A stretch of DNA of 64,000 nucleotides from Clostridium oryzae (GCF_002029235.1 NZ_MZGV01000019.1:1-64000), one strand, 5' to 3'; numbered from the stretch's first letter, positions 37,924 to 47,475 are shown. Notes: generated from the letters alone by a model not told the origin. Numbers and translations are program-made.

Positions 37924-38635
37924 CATACTTACATTATTCCCTGATATGTTTAACGTTTTTAATCATAGTATTATGGGAAGAGCTATTACTAATAAGATTA
38001 TTGATTTAGAACTTTTTGATATAAGAGATTTTACGTTGGATAAACATAGAAAGGTTGATGATTATCCTTACGGAGGAGGGGCAGGTATGGTTATGGCTGC
38101 TCAGCCCGTAGTAGATTGTATTAAGCATGTTAAGAAGAAAAATAAAGGAAAGGTTATATTTCTTGGGCCTAGAGGGAAAACTTTTAACCAGAATATGGCA
38201 AAAGATTTATCTTCTGAAGAAGAACTAATCTTTTTGTGCGGTCATTATGAGGGAATTGACGAGAGAATATATGAATACATAGATGAAGAAATATCTCTAG
38301 GAGATTTTGTGCTTACGGGTGGAGAGGCTGCTTGTATCCCCATAGTTGATTGTATATGTAGACTTATTCCCGGGGTATTGTCCAACAGTGAGAGTTTTAA
38401 AGATGAATCTTTTTATGATGGACTTCTGGAATACCCGCAGTATACGAGACCGTTAAATTATGAAGGAATGAAAGTCCCAGAGATATTGATGTCTGGTCAT
38501 CATGAAAATATCAGAAAATGGAGAAAATATAAATCAATTGAGATAACAGAACAGAGAAGGCCAGATTTACTGGAAAAATATCAATTATCAGCTGAGGAAA
38601 AGAAGATAATCAAAGAATTTCGCGATAAATTATAA
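37913..38635 (+). CDS. trmD: tRNA (guanine-37-N1)-methyltransferase TrmD
   Basis: A 240-aa SPOUT methyltransferase: [70 protein letters not shown] (the knot) are all present. Starts inside rimM. Confidence 0.97.
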   Translation: MKISILTLFPDMFNVFNHSIMGRAITNKIIDLELFDIRDFTLDKHRKVDDYPYGGGAGMVMAAQPVVDCIKHVKKKNKGKVIFLGPRGKTFNQNMAKDLSSEEELIFLCGHYEGIDERIYEYIDEEISLGDFVLTGGEAACIPIVDCICRLIPGVLSNSESFKDESFYDGLLEYPQYTRPLNYEGMKVPEILMSGHHENIRKWRKYKSIEITEQRRPDLLEKYQLSAEEKKIIKEFRDKL

Positions 38636-38650
38636 ATTTGATAAAAAATA

Positions 38651-38679
38651 TTGTTTATGGTAGTTTTTTATAGTATAAT
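38651..38679 (+). promoter_or_regulatory. Sigma-A promoter of rplS
   Basis: TTGTTT at 38651-38656, TATAAT at 38674-38679, 17-nt spacing. The roughly 70-nt leader that follows has a small CGGA-CGT-TCCG hairpin and could be an L19-type leader. Confidence 0.7.
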
Positions 38680-38758
38680 ATGCTATGTGCTATTACGGAC
38701 GTTCCGCTATCGTTAATATAATGGTATGAACGTTAATTATTATTAGGAGGGAATGCAC

Positions 38759-39103
38759 ATGAACGAATTAATAAAAGCTATTGAAGCTGAGCAGCTTCGC
38801 AGTGATCTTACTAAGTTTGGTGTTGGAGACACTGTAAAAGTACATGTAAAAATTAAAGAAAACAACAAAGAGAGAATACAGGTGTTTGAAGGTACTGTTA
38901 TAAAGAAACAAAATGGCGGTATTAGAGAAACATTTACTGTAAGAAGAGTAGCTTATGGAGTTGGTGTTGAAAGAACATTTCCACTTAACGCACCAATAAT
39001 TGATAAGATTGACGTTGTTAGAAGAGGTAAAGTTAGAAGAGCTAAACTTTACTATTTAAGAAACAGAGTAGGAAAAGCTTCAAAAGTAAAAGAATTAATC
39101 TAA
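38759..39103 (+). CDS. rplS: 50S ribosomal protein L19
   Basis: A 114-aa L19: [68 protein letters not shown] 38759 chosen: AGGAGG is 8 nt upstream, only 2 nt from the other ATG 38753. Confidence 0.97.
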   Translation: MNELIKAIEAEQLRSDLTKFGVGDTVKVHVKIKENNKERIQVFEGTVIKKQNGGIRETFTVRRVAYGVGVERTFPLNAPIIDKIDVVRRGKVRRAKLYYLRNRVGKASKVKELI

Positions 39104-39131
39104 AATTGTTTTTAGAGCTTAAGATGCTTTT

Positions 39132-39158
39132 AAATAGGACCGCATAGGGTCCTATTTT
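39132..39158 (+). terminator. Intrinsic terminator after rplS
   Basis: AATAGGACC / GGTCCTATT stem with T6. Confidence 0.9.
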
Positions 39159-39290
39159 TTACTGTATAGGATAAACATTGCTTTTAAAGCGAATACTTAT
39201 AAGTGAACATAATTATATTCTTATCGGCGGGAAATTGGATTTAATGAACACGAGCATAATTATTATTTATTAACGTGGAGGAGGTTAAAT

Positions 39291-40139
39291 ATGAATATAA
39301 ATTGGTTTCCAGGACACATGCTAAAAACTAAAAAGGAAATACAGGCAAATTTAAAACTTGTAGATTTAGTTATAGAAATAAGAGATGCTAGGATAGTTAA
39401 GGCCAGTGCAAATCCAGATATAGATAAGCTGTGTTCATCCAAGCCTAGGCTCATTTTGCTGAATAAAAGTGATTTATGTGAAGAATCAATAGTGAGGAAA
39501 TGGTGTAATAATCTTAAATCTAATAATATAGATGCTATCCCCGTTAACTGTGTTTCAGGCAAGGGGTTAAATGGAATAAAAGGTGCTATAGATGAGATAA
39601 TGAAAGAAAAGATTTTGAGACAGAAAAATAGAGGCATAGTAAATATCGTTACAAGAGCTATGGTAGTTGGTATTCCTAATGTGGGAAAGTCGTCATTTAT
39701 TAATAAGATGGCTAAAAACAACATAGCTAAAACAGGAGATAGACCTGGTGTTACTAAGAATAAGCAATGGATAAAAACTAAAATGGGCTTGGAACTTTTG
39801 GATACACCAGGGGTTTTATGGCCTAAGTTTGACGATATGAATGTAGCACTTAATTTAGCATTTACTGGAGCTATAAAAGATGAAATAATTGATGTAGAAG
39901 AATTAGCCTATGAATTAGTAAAAAGACTTTCAGAAATATGTCCAGATAAGCTTATGGAAAGATACAAGCTAACAGAATTAAGCGATGATGCTGAGAAGAA
40001 CTTATATAATATAGGAATTAAGAGAGGGGCAGTTATTTCTGGAGGAGCAGTAGATTACCACAGAATAGGTAATATTATCTTAGATGAATTTAGGGCGGGT
40101 AAAATTGGAAGAATATGTATTGAACTTCCGGAAAAATGA
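39291..40139 (+). CDS. rbgA: Ribosome biogenesis GTPase RbgA (YlqF)
   Basis: A 282-aa circularly permuted GTPase for late 50S assembly. Starts MNINWFPGHMLKTKKEI (family FPGHM), G4 LLNKSDL near residue 57, then G1 VGIPNVGKSSFINKM near 126, G2-like DRPGVTKNKQW and G3 LLDTPGVLWPKF. C-terminal helical RNA-binding part. SD GGAGGAGGT. Its end overlaps the frame of rnhB. Confidence 0.96.
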   Translation: MNINWFPGHMLKTKKEIQANLKLVDLVIEIRDARIVKASANPDIDKLCSSKPRLILLNKSDLCEESIVRKWCNNLKSNNIDAIPVNCVSGKGLNGIKGAIDEIMKEKILRQKNRGIVNIVTRAMVVGIPNVGKSSFINKMAKNNIAKTGDRPGVTKNKQWIKTKMGLELLDTPGVLWPKFDDMNVALNLAFTGAIKDEIIDVEELAYELVKRLSEICPDKLMERYKLTELSDDAEKNLYNIGIKRGAVISGGAVDYHRIGNIILDEFRAGKIGRICIELPEK

Positions 40140-40149
40140 GGTTTCATAT

Positions 40150-40977
40150 TTGGAAATTTATGAATATAGTGAATTATCAAAACTAAAGTATAATGATATA
40201 AAAATGTATATAGATAAATTGGATAAAATTTACATAAGGAATGAAAATAATATTAGAAATCTATCAAAGCTTCTTAATAATGATAAACGGAATAATGTTA
40301 AAAAGCTCGGCGAGAGACTTATTAGAAATTATAATATATACGTTACAGAGAAGAACAGAGTATTAAAGATGTATAACTTTGATCATAGTTTTGCTGAACA
40401 TACTACTATAGCTGGAATAGATGAAGTAGGACGCGGTCCCCTTGCAGGCCCAATTGTAGCTGCAGCTGTAATATTAAAAGAACCTATAAGTGATGACGAC
40501 ATTATATTGGGACTAAATGATTCAAAAAAGCTTAGTCCAGAAAAGAGAGAACTTTTAGAAAAACAAATTATTGAAAAGGCTTTGAGTTTTTCGATTGCAC
40601 TTAGGGAGAATACTGAAATAGATGATAAAGGAATAGCTGTATGTAATAATGAAATTTTTATTGACGCTTGTGAAGGACTAAAAGTCACACCAGATTTAGT
40701 TTTGACTGATGGTTATCCTATAAGGGATTACGATAAAGTTAAAAACATACATGTTATTAAGGGTGATACTAAAAGTGCAGCTATTGCAGCAGCTTCAATA
40801 ATTGCAAAAGTATATAGGGATAGACTTATGCATCAATACTCTAATGTGTATACTGAGTATGCCTTTGAAAGTAATGTAGGTTATGGCAGCAAAGGTCATA
40901 TACAGGCTATTAAAAAATATGGTGTAACACCTATACATAGAAGAAGTTTTTTAACGGGCATTTTGAAAGAAAATTAG
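40150..40977 (+). CDS. rnhB: Ribonuclease HII
   Basis: A 275-aa RNase HII. An N-terminal extension of about 70 residues, as in other Firmicutes, precedes TIAGIDEVGRGPLAGPIVAAA with the DEG(V) Asp-Glu pair, NDSKKLSPEKRELL, and KGDTKSAAIAAASIIAKVYRD. TTG 40150 is used since GAGG is about 7 nt upstream; earlier in-frame codons lie within rbgA. The stop is inside a terminator hairpin. Confidence 0.93.
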   Translation: MEIYEYSELSKLKYNDIKMYIDKLDKIYIRNENNIRNLSKLLNNDKRNNVKKLGERLIRNYNIYVTEKNRVLKMYNFDHSFAEHTTIAGIDEVGRGPLAGPIVAAAVILKEPISDDDIILGLNDSKKLSPEKRELLEKQIIEKALSFSIALRENTEIDDKGIAVCNNEIFIDACEGLKVTPDLVLTDGYPIRDYDKVKNIHVIKGDTKSAAIAAASIIAKVYRDRLMHQYSNVYTEYAFESNVGYGSKGHIQAIKKYGVTPIHRRSFLTGILKEN

Positions 40978-41005
40978 TAGTTCTTTCAAAACGCCCGCTT
41001 TTTCT
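40955..41005. terminator. Long hairpin terminator over the rnhB stop
   Basis: CGGGCATTTTGAAAGAA pairs with TTCTTTCAAAACGCCCG (one A-C mismatch), followed by CTTTTT. It lies between convergent rnhB and yraN. Confidence 0.85.
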
Positions 41006-41069
41006 GCGTAAAGGAATTTGTAGAGTTTTGTACTCTATAACTGAGAAAAAATTACCTTTTCTATTTTTA

Positions 41070-41438
41070 CTATGTTAATTGAAACGCATTCTTTATGTGG
41101 TTGATTTTATATTTATCATCTTTATAATTAAGGAAGACTTCTAACACATCAAATCGTATATTTTTATTAAATGATCTGCATTCCATTATAAATAATTTGG
41201 CATTTTTAATTATAGATTGAACTTTTTTTATATCAATGGATTGCAATGGTTTACCATAATTTGTAGAATAGCGGGTTTTGACTTCGAAAAAAATAAGCAG
41301 ATCTTTTTTCTCAGCAATTAGGTCTATCTCACCGAATCTTGTTCGATAGTTTTTAGTTACAATCTTATAATTTTTATTAGTTAGATATAGTTCTGCCAAC
41401 ATTTCGCCGTAGCTGCCTATAGTTTTGTTATTTATCAT
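41070..41438 (-). CDS. UPF0102 family nuclease-fold protein YraN
   Basis: A 122-aa YraN-type protein with the PD-(D/E)XK-like residues in TRFGEIDLIAEKKDLLIFFEVKTRYS and start NKTIGSYGEMLAELYL. Activity unproven. SD AGAGGT is 8-9 nt before ATG. Directly after comM in the same direction, a frequent pair. Confidence 0.92.
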   Translation of the reverse strand: MINNKTIGSYGEMLAELYLTNKNYKIVTKNYRTRFGEIDLIAEKKDLLIFFEVKTRYSTNYGKPLQSIDIKKVQSIIKNAKLFIMECRSFNKNIRFDVLEVFLNYKDDKYKINHIKNAFQLT

Positions 41439-41450
41439 AGCTGTAGACCT

Positions 41451-42971
41451 CTATGTAGACACTGTGTCTATAAACTGTCTATATTGAATTGCCTCTGCTA
41501 GATGATCCTCTTTAATTGCTTCACTTCCATTTAAATCAGCAATAGTACGAGAAACTTTCAAAATTTTATTATAGCTTCTTGCGCTGATATTATATTTATT
41601 AAAATATTTTTCTAGAATTCTTAAAGAACTTTGGCTAATTTTGCAGTACTTTTTTATTTGTGCTTCATTTAAATTACCATTATAGTTTATGTTCTCATTG
41701 ATATAACGTTGAGCCTGTATATCTCTAGCGGTTTGAACTCTTTTCTTTATATCTTTTGAACTTTCTTCATGGGAATCTGAAACAAGTTCATTGTACTTAT
41801 TAGGGTGGGCAAAAGAAAATATATCTACTCTATCTAAAAATGGTCCTGAAAACTTATTTATATATCTCTTCCTTTCTGGTTCGGTGCAGTGACACTGTTT
41901 TACACCGCTAAGATAGTATCCGCAGCGACATGGATTCATCGCTGCGATAAATAAGAAGTTTGCTGGATATTTTACTGTACCAGTGGATCTAGAAATAGTT
42001 ATAGTATTTTCTTCAAGTGGTTCTCTTAATAATTCTAGTGTGCTTCTATCAAATTCTGATAATTCATCTAAGAACAATATACCGTTATGGGCCAAAGAAA
42101 TCTCACCAGGATACAATTTTGCTCCGCCCCCAATAAGAGCTGCTTTAGTTATGCTGTGATGGGGGGCTCTAAACGGAGGTGTTCTGATTATATCTCCCGA
42201 TGGATTTAAAAGACCCGAAACACTGTATATTTTAGTTACTGTTAATGCTTCAATTTCAGAAAGTGAAGGCATTATTGTAGATATCCGTTTTGCCATCATA
42301 GACTTTCCACAGCCAGGAGGACCGAATAGAATCGTATTATGATTTCCTGCAGTAGCTATTTCTAAAGCTCTTTTGCAGCTTTCCTGTCCTTTTACATCTG
42401 AAAAATCTATATCGCAGGTATTTTGAACTGGTTTTTCATCGCATTTGTAGGGCTTCTTATCCTTGTAGTATAGAAAGTTAACTACTTCTCTTAGATTTTT
42501 AAATGGGTATATATTCACACTTTTTAAAATGCTTGCTTCATTAGCATTGTCGTAAGGTATTATGTAGTTATTTATGTTATTTTCATATCCTTCCATAACT
42601 ATCGGAAGTACGCCGTTTACCCTATTTATACTTCCGTCAAGGCATAGTTCACCAATTATTAAGTAATCTTCCCTACTATCCATGAATATTTGGTCAGTAG
42701 CTAATAGAATACCTAGTGCTATTGGTAAATCAAATAATGTACCTGCCTTGCGTATATCTCCTGGAGCTAAATTTACTGTTATTCTTCCCAATGGAAAACT
42801 GTAATCAGAATTTGTTATTGCAGAGTAAACTCTTGCCCTAGCTTCTTTAACAGAGGTATCAGGAAGACCTACTATATTAAATGAAGGAAGGCCTTTACTT
42901 ATATCAATCTCAACAGAGACAAGCATACCAGAAATACCTAATAGGGTAGAACTTATAAGTTTTATTGCCAT
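41451..42971 (-). CDS. comM: ComM/YifB-type AAA+ Mg-chelatase-like ATPase
   Basis: A 506-aa protein: N-terminal Lon-like fold (VSVEIDISKGLPSFNIVGLPDTSVKEARARV), Walker A FGPPGCGKSMMAKR near 216, Walker B HNGILFLDELSEF, the MNPCRCGYY zinc loop and a C-terminal chelatase part. In Vibrio and Haemophilus ComM is a branch-migration helicase in transformation. ATG 42971 has AAGGAG upstream; the GTG 42980 overlaps it. It is divergent from dprA, another recombination gene. Confidence 0.92.
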   Translation of the reverse strand: MAIKLISSTLLGISGMLVSVEIDISKGLPSFNIVGLPDTSVKEARARVYSAITNSDYSFPLGRITVNLAPGDIRKAGTLFDLPIALGILLATDQIFMDSREDYLIIGELCLDGSINRVNGVLPIVMEGYENNINNYIIPYDNANEASILKSVNIYPFKNLREVVNFLYYKDKKPYKCDEKPVQNTCDIDFSDVKGQESCKRALEIATAGNHNTILFGPPGCGKSMMAKRISTIMPSLSEIEALTVTKIYSVSGLLNPSGDIIRTPPFRAPHHSITKAALIGGGAKLYPGEISLAHNGILFLDELSEFDRSTLELLREPLEENTITISRSTGTVKYPANFLFIAAMNPCRCGYYLSGVKQCHCTEPERKRYINKFSGPFLDRVDIFSFAHPNKYNELVSDSHEESSKDIKKRVQTARDIQAQRYINENINYNGNLNEAQIKKYCKISQSSLRILEKYFNKYNISARSYNKILKVSRTIADLNGSEAIKEDHLAEAIQYRQFIDTVST

Positions 42972-43068
42972 AGAATGCACTCCTTTATGATATTTATAAA
43001 ATATATATTCGCTGTAGGATGAGTTAGTTCGTTAGTTTAAGCTAGACAGAGGTCTATAACTATAATCA

Positions 43069-43098
43069 TTGACATAATTAATTGTTTTAAACTATGCA
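43069..43098 (+). promoter_or_regulatory. Candidate promoter of dprA
   Basis: TTGACA at 43069-43074 and TATGCA at 43093-43098 with 18-nt spacing, 50 nt before ATG 43150. Confidence 0.5.
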
Positions 43099-43104
43099 TA
43101 AGGA

Positions 43105-43142
43105 TTTTATTGTTGGAAATAATGAAAAAATAAACAATAAAA
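43105..43142 (+). promoter_or_regulatory. Leader hairpin next to the dprA SD
   Basis: TTTTATTGTT at 43105-43114 pairs with AACAATAAAA at 43133-43142 (10 bp). The 3' arm runs into the AAAAGG SD, so it could reduce access to it. Confidence 0.45.
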
Positions 43143-43258
43143 GGATGTGATGTTTTATCAATATATATGATATATGGTTTAATACAGCCTATATTAATAA
43201 CAATACAAAAGCAAAGCTGCTTAATGAATACGGCAGTGTAGTTAGAATATTTAAGCTT

Positions 43259-44236
43259 ATGCAGCAGAATATAGATATGAGAGAGAAAAGCGATATAATA
43301 GATAAACTTTATAAAGCTTGGAATTTAAACAGGTTGAATAAGTTATACGATTATCTAGTTAAAAATGATATTAACACTGTAACGGTAAATGATATACAAT
43401 ATCCTGATAAATTAAGAAATTTAACAGATTATCCATATATGTTATATTATTATGGGGATATTATTACAGCTAATAGGCTAAAATCAGTGGCAATCGTGGG
43501 TGCTAGAGAGTGTACTAATTATGGAATAGACACAGCTGCCTTTTTTTCAAGAGAACTTAGTAAGAATGGAATCAATATAGTAAGCGGAGCAGCAAGGGGA
43601 ATAGATGCAGTAGCCCATAAAACGACTTTACAAAACAATGGTTTTACTACTGCTGTTCTTGGATGTGGTATAGATACAGTATATCCAGCAGAAAATAAGA
43701 ATATATACGATAATATAAAGCGTAATGGATGCTTAATTTCGGAGTTCCCTCCGGGAACAAGACCACTTTCGTATAATTTTCCTATAAGAAATAGAATAAT
43801 AAGTGGACTTAGTGATTATATTCTAGTAGTAGAAGCTGCTGAGAGGAGCGGATCATTGATCACAGCATCATTAGCATTGGAAATGGGGAAAGATGTGGGA
43901 GCTGTTCCAGGATCAATTTTTTCTAAGAGCAGCGCTGGATGTAACAAGCTGATAAGAGATGGAGCTTTGACAGTTACAGAAATAGATGATATACTTCCAA
44001 TATTAGGGTTGCCGTCCAAAAATATAAATTCATTAGGCGGTGTCAATAGAATAGAAGGTAAATCCAAGAAAAAAATATATGATATATTATCGGACAATCC
44101 AATGCATATAGATGATATATTAAAGATTGTTAACATTGACATTACATTATTATATGAGTTATTATTGGAAATGCAACTTGATGATTTAGTCAGATGCGTT
44201 TCAGGAGATTACTATGTTAAAGTAAATGATATATAA
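43259..44236 (+). CDS. dprA: DNA-processing protein DprA (N-terminus separated by a one-base shift)
   Basis: From ATG 43259, 325 aa. The Rossmann core has VAIVGARECTNYG, SGAARGIDAVAHKTTL, VLGCGIDTVYPAEN, ISEFPPG, NFPIRNRIISGLSDYILVVEA and SGSLITASLALEMG; a winged-helix end follows. DprA loads RecA on incoming single-stranded DNA. The frame continues upstream to 43151 with a typical DprA N-terminus (INIYDIWFNTAYINN), but no usual start codon. ATG 43150, with AAAGG upstream, is one T out of frame in a T4 run. Removing one T gives a 361-aa full-length DprA. Confidence 0.9.
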   Translation: MQQNIDMREKSDIIDKLYKAWNLNRLNKLYDYLVKNDINTVTVNDIQYPDKLRNLTDYPYMLYYYGDIITANRLKSVAIVGARECTNYGIDTAAFFSRELSKNGINIVSGAARGIDAVAHKTTLQNNGFTTAVLGCGIDTVYPAENKNIYDNIKRNGCLISEFPPGTRPLSYNFPIRNRIISGLSDYILVVEAAERSGSLITASLALEMGKDVGAVPGSIFSKSSAGCNKLIRDGALTVTEIDDILPILGLPSKNINSLGGVNRIEGKSKKKIYDILSDNPMHIDDILKIVNIDITLLYELLLEMQLDDLVRCVSGDYYVKVNDI

Positions 44237-44247
44237 AATATTAAGGT

Positions 44248-44287
44248 AGGGGGTGAAACTTCAGCAGTGATGCTGAGGGATGCAATG
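44248..44287 (+). promoter_or_regulatory. Split ribosome binding site of topA: SD, hairpin, ATG
   Basis: AGGGGGTG at 44248-44255 is 29 nt before ATG 44285. CTTCAGCA (44259-44266) pairs with TGCTGAGG (44271-44278) over a GTGA (GNRA-type) loop. Folding brings the SD within about 8-9 nt of the ATG. The loop holds an in-frame GTG (44267). A weaker GAGGGA at 44275-44280 is an alternative SD. Confidence 0.55.
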
Positions 44288-46387
44288 GGACAAAAATTAG
44301 TGATTGTTGAGTCACCTGCAAAGGCAAAGACGATAAAAAAATACTTGGGTGCCAATTATATCGTAGAGGCATCTATGGGACATGTGAGAGATCTTCCCAA
44401 AAGTCAATTGGGAGTTGATATAGAAAGCGGATACGCTCCTAAATATATAACAATAAGAGGTAAAGGTGAACTCTTAGATAAACTAAAAAAGGCTGCAAAA
44501 AAAAGCGATCAAATCTTTTTGGCTACAGACCCTGATAGAGAAGGCGAAGCTATATCCTGGCATTTGGCTAATATATTAAAAATAGATGGAAATGCTACCT
44601 GCAGGATAGAATTTAACGAGGTTACTAAGAATGCAATAAAAAACGCAATAAAGAACCCTAGAAAAATTAATGAAAACCTAGTCAATGCTCAACAGGCAAG
44701 GAGAATTTTAGATAGGCTTGTGGGATATGAAATAAGTCCAATACTGTGGAAAAAGGTAAAATGGGGTCTAAGTGCAGGAAGAGTGCAATCCGTAGCGCTG
44801 AAAATGATATGTGATAGAGAAAAGGAAATTGAAAAATTTGAGCCTAAGGAATATTGGACTGTAGAGTGTTTATTAAAAAAACATGGTAAAAAAGAAACTC
44901 TTCAGGTAAAGCTATTTTCAAAGAATGGAAAGAAAATAGAAATAGAAAACGAGCAGCAATGCAACGATATTATTTCGCAATTAGAAAATGGAGAGTTTAA
45001 GGTAAAGAGCATTAAGAAAAGCAAGAAGACAAAAAATCCGTTACCGCCTTTTACAACTAGTACACTTCAACAGGATGCCAACAAAAAACTGAATTTTCCT
45101 ACTAGGAAAACAATGTCTATAGCACAGCAGCTATATGAAGGTATTGAAGTAAAGGGAAGAGGATTTGTAGGACTTATAACCTATATGAGAACAGATTCAG
45201 TTCGTGTATCTGAAGAAGCACAGAAAGATACGAGAGACTTCATTAAAAATACATATGGAGAAGAGTATGTACCGAAGGAGATAAGAAATTATAAGGGCAA
45301 GAAGAATATACAAGATGCTCATGAAGCAATAAGACCGACTTATACAGCGTTATCACCGGCAGAACTTAGTGAAAGTCTTAGTAACGATCAACTGAAATTA
45401 TATAGACTTATTTGGGAGAGGTTCGTAGCTAGTCAGATGGCTTCATGTATATTAAATGCTACAGTTATAGAAATTGAAAATGGTCAATATATACTAAAAG
45501 CTAACGGTTCTATAGTAGACTTTGAAGGTTTTATGAAAATATATGATTATACGCTTGAAGAGGAGGAAAATGCTACTAATATACCTAAGGTTGAAGAGGG
45601 AGATATACTAGATAAAAATAAAATAGATGGGAAACAGCATTTTACACAACCTCCAGCTAGATTTACTGAAGCATCGCTTGTAAAGACATTAGAGGAAAAT
45701 GGTATAGGAAGACCTAGTACATATGCTCCAATAATATCTACTCTCCTAGGCAGAAAATATGTAGAAAAATTAAAAAAGATAATTTCACCAACAGAGCTCG
45801 GTAATATAGTAAATAATATAATGTGCGAACATTTTAAGAGTATTGTTGATGTTGAATTTACTGCAGATATGGAAAATAAACTTGATAGAGTTGAAGAGGG
45901 AACAGAAAAATGGCAGAAAATTGTTAATGATTTTTTTGAGCCGCTTAAGGAAGTTATAGATATAGCAGAGAAAGAAATTAATAAGGTTACCATTGAAGAT
46001 AAGGTAAGTGACGTAAAATGTGAGAAATGTGGTAAAATGATGGTAATAAAACATGGTCGTTTCGGTGACTTCTTAGCTTGTCCTGGATACCCTGAATGTA
46101 AGAACACAAAAGCCATTGTAGAAGAAATAGATGCAAAATGTCCTAAATGCGGAGGTCAGGTTGTGGCTAAAAGAAGCAAAAAAGGTAATAAGTTTTTTGG
46201 ATGCAGTAATTATCCGAATTGTGACTTTGTCAGCTGGTTTGAACCTGTAGATAAAAGTTGTCCTAACTGTGGAAGCTATATGGTTAAAAAATATAGTAAG
46301 ACTAAAGGCGAATATATTTTGTGCTCGAATAACGAATGTAAATATGAAGAAAAAATAGAGAGTGACAAATCAGTTGAAAAAAAGTAG
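44285..46387 (+). CDS. topA: DNA topoisomerase I
   Basis: A 700-aa type IA topoisomerase. TOPRIM: GQKLVIVESPAKAKTIKKYLG at the start and DPDREGEAISWHLA near 108; catalytic Tyr in ITYMRTDSVRVS near 303; C-terminal zinc fingers CEKCGKM..CPGYPEC, CPKCGGQ..CSNYPNC and CPNCGSY..CSNNEC. ATG 44285 matches the family N-terminus; GTG/ATG 44267-44270 are in frame but lie in the loop/arm of a hairpin. Confidence 0.96.
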   Translation: MGQKLVIVESPAKAKTIKKYLGANYIVEASMGHVRDLPKSQLGVDIESGYAPKYITIRGKGELLDKLKKAAKKSDQIFLATDPDREGEAISWHLANILKIDGNATCRIEFNEVTKNAIKNAIKNPRKINENLVNAQQARRILDRLVGYEISPILWKKVKWGLSAGRVQSVALKMICDREKEIEKFEPKEYWTVECLLKKHGKKETLQVKLFSKNGKKIEIENEQQCNDIISQLENGEFKVKSIKKSKKTKNPLPPFTTSTLQQDANKKLNFPTRKTMSIAQQLYEGIEVKGRGFVGLITYMRTDSVRVSEEAQKDTRDFIKNTYGEEYVPKEIRNYKGKKNIQDAHEAIRPTYTALSPAELSESLSNDQLKLYRLIWERFVASQMASCILNATVIEIENGQYILKANGSIVDFEGFMKIYDYTLEEEENATNIPKVEEGDILDKNKIDGKQHFTQPPARFTEASLVKTLEENGIGRPSTYAPIISTLLGRKYVEKLKKIISPTELGNIVNNIMCEHFKSIVDVEFTADMENKLDRVEEGTEKWQKIVNDFFEPLKEVIDIAEKEINKVTIEDKVSDVKCEKCGKMMVIKHGRFGDFLACPGYPECKNTKAIVEEIDAKCPKCGGQVVAKRSKKGNKFFGCSNYPNCDFVSWFEPVDKSCPNCGSYMVKKYSKTKGEYILCSNNECKYEEKIESDKSVEKK

Positions 46388-46416
46388 GCGATATGCTAAC
46401 ATAACTTATTGGAAGA

Positions 46417-46431
46417 ACAATTCTGAAATTT
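46417..46431 (+). promoter_or_regulatory. Possible CodY box before codY
   Basis: ACAATTCTGAAATTT matches the Bacillus CodY consensus AATTTTCWGAAAATT at 11 of 15 positions, 79 nt before codY. Suggests autoregulation; weak alone. Confidence 0.3.
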
Positions 46432-46509
46432 TAAAATATTATAACGAATCTTCGCAAGTATGGAAGCACAGTTAAAGTAATAATTATTAATGGAAGGAAG
46501 ATAAAATAA

Positions 46510-47286
46510 ATGTCTACTTTATTGGAAAAAACGAGAAAACTAAATAAGATAATTCAAAAATCTGGTAAGGAACCGGTAGTTTTTAATGATATTTGCAAAT
46601 TATTGGGGGAAGTATTAAACTGCAATGTATATATAGTTAGCAGAAAAGGCAAAATATTAGGGTATAATTTTTCGGGAGATTTAGAGTATGAAATTCCTAA
46701 AGATAGTGTTGATGGAGAAATGAGATTTCCAAGCAGTTATAATACAAACCTTCTAAATATTACAGAAACTAAAGCAAACCTTACAGGAAACGGTATGTAC
46801 GTTTTTGAAAATGAAGATAAAGACGAATATAGTGATAAGCTTACTACTATTGTACCTATAATGGGAAATAGAGAAAGAATAGGTACACTTCTAATGGCTA
46901 GATTTGGTGAGCCTTTTACTGATGATGATTTAGTAATAGTTGAATATAGTGCCACAATCGTTGGACTTGAAATATTGAGGGCGAAAAGTGATGAAATAGA
47001 ACAGGAAGCTAGAAGTAAGGCTATTGTACAATTAGCAATCGGCACACTGTCTTATTCTGAACTCGAGGCAGTAGAACATATATTTAATGAACTTGATGGA
47101 AATGAGGGCCTTTTAGTAGCATCAAAAATAGCCGATAAGGTGGGAATCACTCGTTCGGTTATAGTCAACGCTTTGCGAAAATTTGAAAGTGCTGGCGTAA
47201 TAGAGTCAAGATCACTTGGAATGAAAGGCACGCATATAAAAATACTTAATGATAAACTGATGGATGAATTAAAAAAAATAAGATAG
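46510..47286 (+). CDS. codY: GTP/branched-chain amino acid-sensing repressor CodY
   Basis: A 258-aa CodY. An N-terminal GAF effector domain (about 1-155) is joined by a helical linker to a winged HTH with [41 protein letters not shown] near 200-240, the most conserved part. In low-GC Gram-positives it represses nutrient and sporulation genes when GTP and Ile/Leu/Val are high. SD GGAAGG is about 9-14 nt before ATG. Placed topA-codY-rpsB. Confidence 0.97.
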   Translation: MSTLLEKTRKLNKIIQKSGKEPVVFNDICKLLGEVLNCNVYIVSRKGKILGYNFSGDLEYEIPKDSVDGEMRFPSSYNTNLLNITETKANLTGNGMYVFENEDKDEYSDKLTTIVPIMGNRERIGTLLMARFGEPFTDDDLVIVEYSATIVGLEILRAKSDEIEQEARSKAIVQLAIGTLSYSELEAVEHIFNELDGNEGLLVASKIADKVGITRSVIVNALRKFESAGVIESRSLGMKGTHIKILNDKLMDELKKIR

Positions 47287-47342
47287 ATAAAGATATAATT
47301 TACTGAAAATAGTATTTTATATATAGAAATATAAAAAAAGCA

Positions 47343-47371
47343 TTGAAGGAATACTTTCCTTATGATATACT
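47343..47371 (+). promoter_or_regulatory. Sigma-A promoter of rpsB-tsf
   Basis: TTGAAG at 47343-47348, TATACT at 47366-47371, 17-nt spacing. Leader of about 100 nt to rpsB. Confidence 0.65.
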
Positions 47372-47399
47372 ACTAAAAGTGATAAAAAATACACACATT

Positions 47400-47475
47400 G
47401 CCCAATCTATGGAAAGGTGCCTTTTAAGGTGTTCTGTAGGTATGAAGGCAGTGGAGGGAAAACCTAGGAGGGAAT
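47400..47475 (+). promoter_or_regulatory. Structured leader of rpsB (possible S2 autoregulation)
   Basis: TGCCTT (near 47418) can pair with AAGGCA (near 47445), and TAGGT with ACCTA just before the SD AGGAGG. Ribosomal S2 operons in many bacteria have leader-mediated feedback; that this is one is inference. Confidence 0.35.

Noticed and set aside
41454..41470. Short palindrome TAGACACTGTGTCTA at the comM end
   Set aside because: Inside coding sequence at the comM C-terminus; no second copy or other sign of an attachment site seen.
45547..46116. 189-aa open frame on the minus strand inside topA
   Set aside because: Ser/Leu/Ile-rich mirror of topA codons; a shadow frame of a conserved gene.
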